A stretch of 64,000 bases of DNA from Antedon bifida. Its lineage: Eukaryota > Echinodermata > Crinoidea > Comatulida > Antedonidae. Of the stretch, positions 23,241-35,900 are shown piece by piece (position 1 is the first letter of the stretch; each line of letters begins with the position of its first letter). Under the pieces are notes generated by a model. It saw nothing but the letters and a program-made list of their open reading frames with translations. It did no database searches and was not told the origin of the DNA. Location: the NCBI GenBank assembly GCA_963402885.1, contig OY727103.1, forward strand, positions 15,960,085 through 16,024,084. Direction: 5' to 3'. Both the position numbers and the translations under genes were made by a program.

Positions 23241-24728
23241 ATGGCGCTAAGATTGCTTGTAAGTCTTATAATTCATATCGTACTTATAGTAATTGTAAAG
23301 ATTTAAAAAACACAATTGAACTGTAGTACTATACAGTAATACTGTACAGTACATAGTCTAAAGAAATTTACAAAATACTTATAAAGATAGACCCTGTCTG
23401 ATTGACTATATTAAATTGTAGCTCTATTAAAACTTTTGATAATAAAGATTTTAATAATGATTTTAAGAATAATAATATTCATTCTTATATAGCGCTTATT
23501 GCACAATGCTTCAAGCGCGAACACATTATTACCCCAGTATTTTTTTTTTTATATAACGACACATATGGAAACATACTACCATAATACACCTAGTAATCAG
23601 TGCAAAGTTGTGTCTTGACCTAACCGGGTACCCATTGGTACACCTGGGTGGAGAGAGGCAAACGTAAGTAAAAGATCTTGCCTAAGGATACAAGCAATTC
23701 AGCGAGATTTAGATTCAAACTCATGATCTTGCGATCGGTAATCCAACGTCCAACACACTGCGCCATACGCCCTTACAGTAGTTTCTTATAATTAATGATC
23801 ATTTCTCTGATTAGAAAAAACTACTCTATGTCTTTATTCATTGTACTGTATAGCCCAAATAAAATAATTATAACGGTTCCAATATAAACCGTTTCATATA
23901 AAAATATTAGTAAATTAAATCTTGACACTTTCGTTAATCGATTCCAATTGTACTAGACTTAATGGCCGCAGGTGTGAATGAATGGAATCGTAACGTACAC
24001 AGTAAGAATAAAGAAATCGTGGAATAATTATGTTTCCTATGTTGACAAAAGCTAAGCTAAACGAAAGATTTTAATGTTTGAATTGACTCATTATTTGAAA
24101 GCTATATTAGATTAATGTTTGATTCGGGTGAAAAATATACAGAATTTGATTTGACTATTTCATTACATACTGTAATAAATAAATCACTTTTTGATCTAAA
24201 TTTGAAGAAAATAAGTTAATGATTGTAACAGTGGCTGCATTTTTATTGCAAAATAAGCAAAAAGCTAAAAAAAAATGTATTATACAGCAAACAACAAATA
24301 AAATCTTTGCTCAAACATAATGTATGCATCTTGTACATTCTCAAAAATTTGTCTCTAAATATTAAGAACCTTCTCTGGCCTTCTACTTGCGTGAAAACAA
24401 GATTTCCACAAAGCGAGATCAACATTTTTATAAAATCAGTGATAAAAGAACATTATACTTCTGAATATGACCATTGTTATAGAAATGGTACACAGTATTA
24501 TTTTAGTAGTTATTGAACAATTGCTGTATTTTTCTATATTCTTTTAAACTTTCTTTTCAGTTTATACTTTATAATAGTTTGGGGAAACACTTTAAAAAGA
24601 ACAATTCTACAGGAAATCATGTACAATCTGGGGATTCCCCTACAGTAGTAATTGAGGAAAAAATACCAGTATCGGATGCAGAAAACAGAGCCCTCTACAG
24701 CAGATTAGAAGATCAAGAATGGCCATAA
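23241..24728 (+). CDS. small two-exon gene, 61-aa protein of unknown function
   Basis: Exon 1 gives ATGGCGCTAAGATTGCTT (MALRLL) at 23,241-23,258, followed directly by the donor GTAAGTC. Exon 2 (24,561-24,728) follows TTCTTTTCAG in phase 0 and ends in TAA. The joined protein starts MALRLLFILYNSLGKHFKK and has a short hydrophobic, then basic N-terminus that could act as a mitochondrial or membrane signal. It continues through a polar middle (NNSTGNHVQSGDS, VVIEEKIPV) to DAENRALYSRLEDQEWP. AATAAA occurs near 24,906. I do not recognise the family. The exons carry ordinary codon use and clean splice sites, but an extra exon in the 1.3-kb intron cannot be excluded. Confidence 0.6.
23458..23776 (-). 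repeat. tRNA-derived SINE
   Basis: On the minus strand the head reads GGGCGTATGGCGCAGTGTGT (box A-like), followed about 40 nt later by AGTTTGAATCT (box B-like). Then comes a body containing CTCTCCACCCAGGTGTACCA and TGGGTACCCGGTTAGG, and an AT-rich tail. The tRNA-like head plus conserved body is the SINE layout. It lies in the intron of the small gene. Confidence 0.65.
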
Positions 24729-24837
24729 ATCTTTTACCAATTAGAGTTTAGATAGTATACCATGTGGTCAGACAATTTTTAATTTAAATCAACCAGGCTT
24801 GAAAGATGATAAAGTTGACTAAAAATAATTTATTTAA

Positions 24838-24985
24838 ACTAAATGGAGTCGGGCTAGTACTAAATGGAGCTGGGCCAGTATTAAATAGAGCCGGGCTAAT
24901 ATAGTAATAAATAAAGCCAGGCTAATACTGAAGTTGAACTAGTTCATGGAATAGAGTTGGGCTAGTATTAAATAGAGCCGTGGTA
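24838..24985. repeat. degenerate tandem repeat (TAAATGGAGCCGGGCTAGTAT)
   Basis: Five to six imperfect units with AAATGGAG or AAATAGAGC followed by GGGCTAGTA or GGGCTAATA lie just downstream of the small gene's stop codon, possibly inside its 3' UTR. Confidence 0.6.
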
Positions 24986-26419
24986 ATAAATATAGTACCA
25001 AGTTTCTGATTGATTGGATTGATTTTTAAATGTGGGCCATGCTACAGATTTCCAGACTGTAGCTCTGTTTGTTGAGCTTTTGGAGCAATTTCAAATCAAA
25101 CTTATATTTAAAAGGTTTCAGTTCAGTGATTAAAAATCTGAATTGTTTGCTTTTATTCTAAATCCAAACACATTTGTTGACTTGCTTTCTTTTCTAAAAC
25201 TAAGCAACAAATAAACTTTTGAAATTCGAAATACTTTGCTTTTTGTCTGAAACTCCACATTTTACAAAGTGTATTTGTTGACTTTCTTTCCCTTTTAAAC
25301 TTAACAATAAATACCTTTTGTCTGTGATTTAAAAAGTTAACAAACTTTTAAGAAGCTAAAGCATCAAGCTTTTGTCTAACTCTGCATTTTCAAGAGTACA
25401 TTGTTAAAAGATTGACCAAAAATACACAATAGTATAATATACTGCCTGCAGTAGAGTACATTTATAATAGAGCGGAGTTCAGTTGTAGGTCTCATTGTAT
25501 TGTTTTGGCTTGACCCCATTCAGAGGTGGTACTAGGCTTGTTGTTTACTTAACCATATGGAAGTGTGTTTCCTGAGCTCGGCATGCATCATTGTAAACAT
25601 GCAAACAAGCCACAAGTTGCATCTTTGCTTTGTCTATCGAGGAAGTTGTTCGCTTCTGATAACTTGTAAAGTGTAATCGCTAAGATTTCAGACACTTTAC
25701 AATGTCTTAATTATTGTTTGTATCGTACTTATTAATTTTTATGATATTTGTAGACATTTTTTTAAAAATAGAGATAATAAAGAAAAATGATATTCAATGT
25801 ATTACATTTACATTTGAAACATTTGTAGCTGTAAATTTCTTGAAGCTAGAAATGACTTTTATCACACTATAATCAAACTGCTTTAATGCACTATCTCAGT
25901 GCTCGCAGAATCAAAACAAAATTGGTACTCAAAGTTACCTTTCCCCATTTTTTCCCCCGTCATATTTTTTCTAAAAATGTCTTCACCTTAAACTAGTTTT
26001 TTTTTTACTCAAAAGGTCAGAACAGCTTGTGTTACATTTTTCTTCTGGGATTTTATTAGGTTGCCCTTCAGGATAGACCATTTTAAATTTAGTTGCCCAG
26101 TGTAAATTTTTAGTTGCCATGGGACCTCGGGATACTGATTCTGTGAGCACTGCCTTCTAATTTCGAGGGTCATTAAAGGGTTAAAGAAAGTTCTTTATTT
26201 GGTGATATAATTTCTCCTCTGTATTTTCAGATTGCCATGGGCAAGCTTTTTCTAGAGTTTCAAAAAATAAATATCTATTGGGAAAGAAAGGCTGAAGGAA
26301 AATTATTATCATCTTGTATTAAAGTAACACACTAGTAGTCCTATGAGTCAAAACTGTATTTATTGTGGTGAACAATCTATTTTTATTTGTTGTTTAAAAT
26401 AAATGAAATCTTATTCCTT
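24986..26419. other. non-coding stretch, no gene seen
   Basis: AT-rich; no exon with supporting splice sites was found on either strand. Confidence 0.4.
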
Positions 26420-26667
26420 TTATTCATTGTTTATTACGATTACGATAGTTTCTATTCCTTTGGCAACTTCTGGAAATATAATGGGTTCACTGCATTGCTG
26501 AACTGTAATTTGTAGTACTGTAGACACTTTTAGTTCAAAATTCTCGGAATATGCATAACTGTAAAATGTCTTTAACACTAAACAGCCCTCAAAGCTAGGC
26601 TGATTATTATTTGACAGTGCAAACTGAAACATCATTGTTTGTAGTTGAATAATATTGCAGAAATCCT
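26420..26667 (-). CDS. possible terminal exon of an unidentified minus-strand gene
   Basis: A pyrimidine-rich acceptor (TTTTGTTTATCACCCTAG) precedes base 26,667. The frame then runs about 82 codons (EDFCNIIQLQTMMFQFAL.. FEGCLVLKTFYSYAYS.. VQQCSEPIIFPEVAKG) to TAA, which overlaps an AATAAA signal. Composition is balanced and protein-like, with no stop over 246 nt of AT-rich DNA. No domain is recognised and no upstream exon was identified, so this remains a candidate. Confidence 0.35.
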
Positions 26668-26784
26668 CTAGGGTGATAAACAAAACATACAAACATTTCC
26701 TGCAAGTTATCTGTATGGTAAAATCATCTGTCCTTCCATTATTCCATTTATTCTAATGAGGATATTTTGTTTTGTGTTTTTCAG

Positions 26785-26940
26785 ATTGGAACCAAAGAGC
26801 AAACTTTGTAGCAAAAGAGCAGTCTTCTATGAGTCCCCATGAGCCAACACTCTAGGGATCAGGAGAGGCCAAGGACTACCTCTACTATCTACCGAAGCAA
26901 GTCAGAAAATGGAACCTCCAAGGATGTAGTCCATTACCAG
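26785..26940 (+). CDS. FOXP: foxP first coding exon with 5' leader and uORF
   Basis: Acceptor TTTTTCAG before 26,785 shows that at least one untranslated exon lies upstream. ATG at 26,839 is the first in frame (a TGA sits three codons before it) and gives [18 protein letters not shown] and on to DVVHYQ at the donor CAG|GTAAGA (34 codons). A short uORF starts at ATG 26,829 and stops at 26,855, overlapping the true start in another frame. The sequence is not clearly similar to vertebrate FOXP N-termini; assignment rests on phase (0 to 0) and position. Confidence 0.65.
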
Positions 26941-29900
26941 GTAAGAAGCAGAAACACAGAGCTATAATGATCGCCACACCAGGTGACAACCATTGGGAGT
27001 ACCGCTCAGAATTATTGCTCCTTTTGAATCCATCGAGAGTACCCGTAGTATACCCGTAATTTTAACAGCCACTGTGCTTCTTGTATTATTTGCATGATAT
27101 ACGAGTATAGCTATATTTACAACTTGTTTTGTGTTAACACGTTTGTGGTCTAGACACCAGATACAGTATAACACTGAAACATTTCGGACATATCGGAGTT
27201 ACATCAGAGTTTTATTGCAGTTCACGATAAGATGGTATAAAAGAGTTAACTGAGCTCATAAGCACTTACGCGAATTGTTAACTGCAAATCCGTGGTGTGC
27301 ACGCATAACTCAAGTGTGTTTGCACATAGCTAATGCCATTTTATCTACTTTCATGTATCTTTCAACTACTTTTCAATCTGATAGATGCATAATAGCTAGG
27401 TTCACCTACTGTATATGGTCAGTATTTTAGAATAGTGAGATTGCAAAAGATCCATGTAATTTTGTTGAACAATTCAAAAGCAATGTTTTGTTGCGTGTGT
27501 CTACCCCAAAAAGGTCACGTTTGCAGCACAATAACAAACTAATAAAATCATAATGTGTTACGAGAACAAAGTTGATTTAGCCTGGAGAAAGTACTTTTTT
27601 TAGTGCTAAACACTGTCAATAAAAGTACACACAATTCCTTTCAAACTGTACAGGATGTATAATGTACTGTAGATCCAGAAAAATGTTAAGTTACCTAAAA
27701 AATGCTATAAAATATGATTTAAAAAAAGGCATATGGTTAGTATATACTAACTGTAAAATATTGATTCCAGTCCTTACTAAATTAAAAATTTATCTTTCCA
27801 TAAATTTATTAATTAATTAATATTTTACGATAAATTGTATGTTAAATGTACAGTATGACATACTGTAGTAAGCAACTTCAACTGATGGCTACCATTGTGC
27901 GTTGAACCATGACACTCCAAGTCCCATCACGTATACAATTTGCGACAATCCACAACCTAGGAACAAGATAAGTCATGTTAATTCATTGTGAACATTGCAA
28001 GGAAGTTGGGAATTCCTAAACACAGTTTTTAGGCCGAGATGACAACTGACCACACATCAATGGTAGGTCCTTCATTTTCCCAAAACGAATGCATGACTGC
28101 AAGTTACCCTGATTGGACCTCATTGGCCTGTCTGAATATTGAAAAAAGATTAAATGTACAAAATTGAAATTTTTGTTTCTGTATAAGGTTTTAATTTAAA
28201 TCTATTTTAAAAATAAAATGATGTACCTGGCAGAGTTTACTACAGTGACTAACCCAAACATGTCCGTCACATTCAATCAAAAGGTCACGACCTTTCAATC
28301 AATCAACATCATGTCTTTTTTATTCACATCATTTTAAAACAGAAATGAGAATTTTTTTGATAACTTATCAATTTTAATTAAGTGATTTGTCAAATGATAG
28401 GAAATGATAGATTTTAAGCAGAGATACAGTACTGTATGTTTGATCTGCTGAATGGACAATAAGGATGTATTCTACTTGATAAATAAGTTACATCGAGTGA
28501 TAGAGAATAAAGGCAAAACTCAACAAGTGACTATAGACCTGTCTGCATGATGTTTAATAAACGTTTATTATAATAGATGCAAAATTTACACTACAGTATA
28601 TGCTGACTGCGTTTCTGTTCCGAAAAAAATGTTTAAATCATTTGGTCATCAATCACCACCTATTGACTGAATTTTGTGAGAACATCACCTCCCAGTAACT
28701 GAAAGTTGTCAGAACAGCATCTCACAGTAACTGAAAGTTGTCAGAACATCACCATCCTTTAACTGAAAGTTGTCAGAACATCACCATCCAGTAACTAAAA
28801 GTTGTCAGATCATCACCACCCAGTAATTGAAAGTTGTCAGAACATCACCATCCAGTACAGTAACTGAAAGTTGTCAGAACATCACCATCCGGTAACTGAA
28901 AGTTGTCAGAACATCACCATCCAGTAACTGAAAGTTGTCAGAACATCACCACCCGGTAATTGAAAGCTGTCAGAACATCATCATCTGGCAACTGAAAGAT
29001 GTCAGAACAGCATCTCCCAGTAACTAAAAGTTGTCAGAACATCTCCACCCATTAACTGAAAGATGTCAGAACATCACCATCCAGTAACTGAAAGTTGTCA
29101 GAACATCACCATCCAGTAACTGAAAGATGTCAGAGCATCACCATCCAGTAACTGAAAGTTGTCAGAACATCACCATCCAGTAACTGAAAGATGTCAGAAC
29201 ATCACCATCCAGTAACTGAAAGTTGTCAGAACATCACCATCCGGTAACTGAAAGTTGTCAGAACATCACCATCTGGTAACTGAAAGTTGTCAGAACATCA
29301 TCATCAAATAACTGAAAGTTGTCAAAACATCACCACCTAGCAACTGAAAGTTGTCAGAACATCCTAACTGTTGTGACCACATCCAGGATATACCTCATAT
29401 CGTGTAGCGTCAGATATTTTACTGTGGTTTTGCATTATAGTCAATTGGTCAGATGCTCTACTCTGACGTAATTGTACTGTGTACTAAGAAAATTGAGAAC
29501 ACTTTTGCACAAAGCTACTTTGCAGTAGTTAAACAATTACCATTGCAATATCAACAGTAAAGCCCTGTTGTGTCTCCAAGCTAAGAAAATAAGTGTTACA
29601 TTGAAAATTAAGGAAGAACTTTGTTTGCAAAAACAAAACCTAGAGTACACCACACTGTTCATGTTACATGTGCAGTTCTATCTGTAAGATATTGTTGTTT
29701 TATTGCCATAATAGAATTATAATAATAATACAATTATATTTTCATTTTATATACTACAAATAATTGTATAATAATATTGTTTGTTATCATTTATTCATTT
29801 AACATCATAGCCAAGTCCACTACCTTTTCTACTGCCTCAAATCTCTTGCTCTTTACACACAAAATTAAAGATAATTGTTGCTTTTACAGAATACAATGTT

Positions 29901-32900
29901 TGTATTCACTGCAAAGAATGTAACTTACACACCCATTGATAGATAATAGAAAGCTTAGGGTGTGACAAGATAGATATACTATTTATATGGGTGAAAGGTA
30001 ATATACTGTATGTTGGGTGGTAGAAATTTAGGCTGGGTCATCCCTCCATTAATCACCCTGGATTTTTATCACCTTGGATTATTACTTTTTCTGCATCTTG
30101 TCCACCTTTATGTATAACTATTCATTATCATTTGTACAGTGCATAATAAAGACGACAGGAAACAAAACCTTTTCTAGACAAAATAATCTATTTCATATGT
30201 TAGTCATTGGGGATATTATACAAAATACCAATAAATGAGAAATACAACACCATTAGCATTTAACTCGTATACTTGTTAATTCAGCGGAAAGGTTAAATTA
30301 ATCTTCTTCGCTGAATTTTATTCCAGGCGCGTAGGTTATAAATTGCGTTACTCGAGGGTAAATTAAGTGATCAAGTACGCTCTGGCCACCTATTTTTTTT
30401 TTTCCAGTTATCAAAATTTGTATTTATTCCTGTCGCATACAACTACTATGAAAGTTACTGTTTAATAATTTAGAAACTGTAATATATTATAATTCTGTGT
30501 AAATGACTGCGAATTCTCATGCTTAATAATTACAGTGCTTAGAATGATGATGCAATAATACTGATTATGAATACAAAATTAAGATAACCATACTGTAAAC
30601 AAATTCTGGGCAATTTAGTTGAAAATTGTCAATACATTTTTTACCTACTGTAGTAATTAGTTATGTTATTTGAGCTATACTGCCCTCCTCCTTGTACAGT
30701 ATACAGGTTTTTTTTCCGTGAATATGGGACATAATAGATATTTTATTTTTAAAATGTACAATTACTTTGGATTTCATACTAAATTAGATGTATATTTAAT
30801 ACCAAAAAACTGAATAAAAAAAGTAATAAAAGATAAATTCATTAAAAAGATTTAGTCTATAAATAACCATTTAATAGTAATTTTCAAAATAAAAATGGCA
30901 AACAGATGGTGCGTTTCTTATTAACAAGCTCTGCGGACTACATCTAAGAAGACGTGATCACCGTTTCATCGACCTTCACCGATGAAAATAAAACGCATTG
31001 TAAAAAATGAGGAAATTATTGTGAACAATCTTGACAGATAAAGTATTGTAAAATTGTTAATAACATCAATTATGTAAACAGAATTGAAGGTTTAAGTAAA
31101 CCAGCCATTCACCTTTTGGTTCATACCATTCTTATAGCGGGGATATTTCAAGAGTTCAATAAAGATTTTTTAGCCCCGAGTTCTATAAATAGTCTGGGAT
31201 TGCATTGACCAACGGTTCACTGTAACCAGTATCTTGGAGGAGTGATTTCTAGCCACATGGGCACATTGTTCTCAACTTGCTCATAATGTTAGTAGTTTTT
31301 AACATGTTACGTTAAACATTTTCCACATGCGCACATGTTTCTTACTGTGTAAAATGAATTTCGAACAGCTTTGTACAGTAGTTGCTTGAAAACGAAAGTA
31401 CAGTATGTACTCAAGATCAAGGGAAAACCCAGAAGCAGGGCTTTTCGTGATGTCGGTTGTTGATTTGTCCATAATTATTTCCCATAATTTTAGGCCCAAA
31501 ATTATTTTGCAACCAATCCTTAGGTAAACATGATAAGTCTGGTGTCGGAATGAGTGTGAGACCTAATAAAAAGTTTTCTAGTTGTCCAATTGTGAGAAAG
31601 TTAGTAAATTAATAGTACAAAGTTTTCCTGTGTAAAGTAATAATGTATTTTCCACACAAGCATGTAAAATAAAATATTGAATCAACGGTAACTGTTTTTA
31701 TCCAACCTTTGTTTAATAGAAATATTCAACAAAACTCTGCAGCATCGGTTTATTATAGAAAACTTTGCATGACAATGTAGGAACAGTTCATTTATAGTGT
31801 ATGACTATTCACTATTCCCAATAGAGAGAGTACTCCATATACTACATAGCTTTTGTGTTTTCCTACCACAAAACCCAATGAGCTAACTAAAGCCATGTCT
31901 GTACATTTTGAATCACAGGAAATTACAAGCACAAAGAAAGTTCATTTATTAGAATTTCCAGGATAAAAGCTTTATATTCTATATTCAGAAACAATAAGAG
32001 TTCTTGTGGCGGCGATGTCTGAGCTTAAGTACGAACTTTTAACTGGTGTTCTAAATTCTATGTGCTTGAATACATTATAACATTGAACTCATTTGGTAAC
32101 ATTTTCTACAAATGTACAAATTTAACGTTAAGGGTAATATATTTAAATATATATATATATAATTCTATAATGAATAAAATGATTACATTTAGTAACATTT
32201 TCTACAAATTTTAAAACTTTAAAATTAAGTGTAATATATATTTAAGTGTATAGTTCTATATTCTATATATGAAATGAACACATTTAGTAACATTTTCTAC
32301 AAATTTTATAAGTTCAAAATCAGAGAAATACATTAATATACCTCCAATTAAAGATAATTTTTCTTCTGAAAATAAAATTTAAATTATACCAGCAATAAAC
32401 AAACACCCCCCCCCCCCCTTAACTGCCTCATCTCCCCAGTATCCAGTCAATTGATATATTTGATATGCTATTTCTAATAAAAATCATTATTTTAAATTGT
32501 ACTGGTATACAACAGTTACGATACACCATACGATTTGAATTTGTGACTAATGATTCCCTTTTGGAAAATATTGCATACCGGTAGCTTTGATTTCTTTATA
32601 ACGATATGATATTGATTTGAAATGCACGACACAAACACTTGTAAAGCCTATTTATTTGATTACCTCCTATTGTCCGCAAACACTTGCTTAAAGAAATTCT
32701 ACATTTTGAACGGTGGTCGATGAATATTCATGTAAAGATGAAAAAAGCCCGACTAATTTAAATTCAATTGAAGCAAATTCGCCATTATTGAAATTGATAA
32801 ATTGGTTGTTAGTAATTATATTGTTATAAACATTATTTTAATTTTACAATTTGCATACCATAGATATTTCCACAGTTATGTTTTTAGTATGTAGTGTTGA

Positions 32901-35900
32901 CGTACTTAATGTCGGTTTTTTCCCACCAACTGTTTTAGATAGTTCAGTATAATGTATTGCCCCACATGTCTTAAAACATGTCAAAGCTTAGAGAATGGAT
33001 ATCTCATATTTATAATTGGCTCTAATAACACAGAATTGAATTCCTGTACCATAGAATAGAACTTTTGTAACATGGAATGGAACTCTTGTACCAAGGATTG
33101 GAGAGCTCTAATTAACACAGAAAATGAATTCCTGTAAACATAGAATGGAATCCTTGTAACATAGAATGGAACTTTTGTAGCATGGAATGGAGAGCTCTAA
33201 TAACACCAAATTTATTTCCCGTAACAGAATAGAATTCCCGTAAACATAAAATGGAATTCCCATAACATACAATAGAATTCCCGTAACATACAATAGAACT
33301 CTTGTAAAATGGAATTTTTATAACATACAATGGAACTCTCGTCATCGCAATTCTCAATGCAACAGACTTATGTAATTATTATAATAATGTTTTTCTACCA
33401 CCATCCTAGTGCAGTTGTCAATCAAGGTATAGTTGTTTATCTAGTAATTTATATTAATTTATTTTCCTGTCTGTATGTTTATCTACCACTGTTTATTTTC
33501 TTATCTACTCCAACATGAACCATTGTTTAATTTTATATAGGAAATACTGTAGTACCAAAATTATAATTATTTATGTTCTGTTAGATAAAGTACCATCTAC
33601 AGGAGAGGTTGCATATCCATAAATGTTGCAATAATTTCCAAAAGTAATGATGTCACCAGATTTTGTATTCACTTGTCCATCTTAAATTAAAAAGTTAAAA
33701 AAGATATTGGACCACAGACCATCAACAAAACTCGCAGTATAGCAAAATAATTGGAAATTTAAATTACCAGTCGTTTCCTAGATGAATAAAACAAAGATAA
33801 ATTATTTCCTAAACATGCAGTTATTTTAATGATAAATATTAGTCGTTAATCTCTACGAATTCCGTCATGGATGTTGTAAACGTCTTATGGATGCTAATTT
33901 CTTTGTGAATGAATTATGTATCTCAAACATGTTGTGGTGAATTATTAAAATTGTCATTAAAGCAAGTAAACATTTTTTATTCATAACAAAGTTGAATTAA
34001 TGTTAATTTTGTTGAAATCAGAAGTTGTAATGTTGTTTAGTCAGTTGTGTAGAAGTACAGTACTTTAGCAAGTTAGGTAGGTAAACTATTTGTACTTGTA
34101 AAAAGTCGCATAGATTTGAATTTGTCAGGGCCGTACGCAGGATTTTATTTGGGTGGGTGCGGATTAATATTTTGGACCTTTTTCATAATATTGAGTACTT
34201 ATTTATTTTAAGACCCTATAAAATGTGGACCTTTTGCATTTTGGGGGGGTGCGTACGCGCCCGTCGCACACCCCGACCCCCACCCCCCCTGCGTACGGCC
34301 CTGTTTGTATTATATTTTATACCTATGCCAATATTTTTATTCACATCCTTACCATTAGCTAAGTACATCTTGACCTTTGCCCCTTCCTTGCTCATTCTTT
34401 CTCCTCTACTTTGCCCTTTCTCATTCACATCCTTACTATTGAGCACATCTTAACCTTTGACCCTTCCATACTCATTAGCTCTCCTGTTCTCACTCGCATC
34501 TTTCCCATTTTCTGCACATATCTAAAACCCTTTCTTGTATAGTTTTTTTGGAGTTGTTTTGTGCCCTCTATAGTTTAGATGTCAATATTACACACAAATT
34601 AAAGTTCCTCATGGTTTTTTAAGGGTATTTTTCTTTTTTTCAAATGATTTTATTTCAATGGGGAAAAAACAATTTGTGCATAGCAAGAGATGGTTATGAG
34701 TTAAATGTAACAGCCGCTTCGTAGCTAAATTGACTATAATCAATAGAACAACATCAACAACGCAAGAATAACAATAACACAATTATGATGACCGGGTATG
34801 GAGAGGTCGATAATAACAACACTAATGCGCTTGCTGAAAACATAAATAACCGACTACCGATAAAAACAACAATAATGGAATTATTAATGTTATTAATATA
34901 TTATCCTGCGTCTCTCTGTTTACAATTAAAACAAATTCTCCATTTACATTTTAGACAAAAACACTGCAAAACTACTGAATTTCAAATCTGTGTTATTTCA
35001 TATTAATATGTTCTCATATAATATACATTTGTAATTTTAGTAATTATGTATTCAGTAATATGAAATTATGATATAGGAAGAATTAGTGTTAAACGTTTGA
35101 CTAGACGCCAACTTGGACTGAGATGTATTAGATGAACCTCGCTATACCCTACCCTGGGATATCCTGACATGTGTAGAAAACAGCCGCTAACTATTTAAAC
35201 TTGGTATGAAGAATTACATACAGCATACTTGTCTGGGATGTACGCAAATTACATTACTTTTTTCCTACATCAACAAAGTCTCTCTTTTGTACAATACATG
35301 TCTATAGTACAATATTACAGTAACATGTTTTATTCTGTTAACACCTTGTGAAAATGGAAACAAAAACATTAAATTGCTGGTTTATTTTTATTTTTTTTAA
35401 ATTTACCAATATTTTTATTTTTTAAATAATTACATTTGAGCAAAAGACCACTTTTTCATTCATAATAGGTACTTTGTGGCCAAAAGGTTACAAAAAAAAC
35501 AGCGTTATATTTTCTTCTGCGAGTCCATTTCAGAAATTCTATGATACCATGAGACCAAGCCGACCATTTGATTTAAACGAGACCACTTGATTGATGCGAG
35601 ACTCGCAACTCTTAGGACACAAGAAATATATCTAAAATATAACATTTTTTCTTTGAATCTAACCTTGATTTGTAATCTTTTCTGTCTAGATTGCCTAATA
35701 AATCTTTCCTAAAACAGTATTAGCATCTGATGATACTCTTAATCTTTATTTATTTACTGTCCTTACATCTCTCTCAAACACCAAATCGTTTTTGAATTAT
35801 CTTTTCCACATTGTCTCGGCTGATCAAGCATCGTTTTAGTCACCATAAAACATAAAGTACTTAAAACCATTTGGTGTCGATATTGTTACTCAAGTGGTAA

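Noticed and set aside
28665-29365. CRISPR-like array of 32-bp repeats
   Set aside because: No spacers; units are contiguous in an animal intron, so it is a minisatellite.
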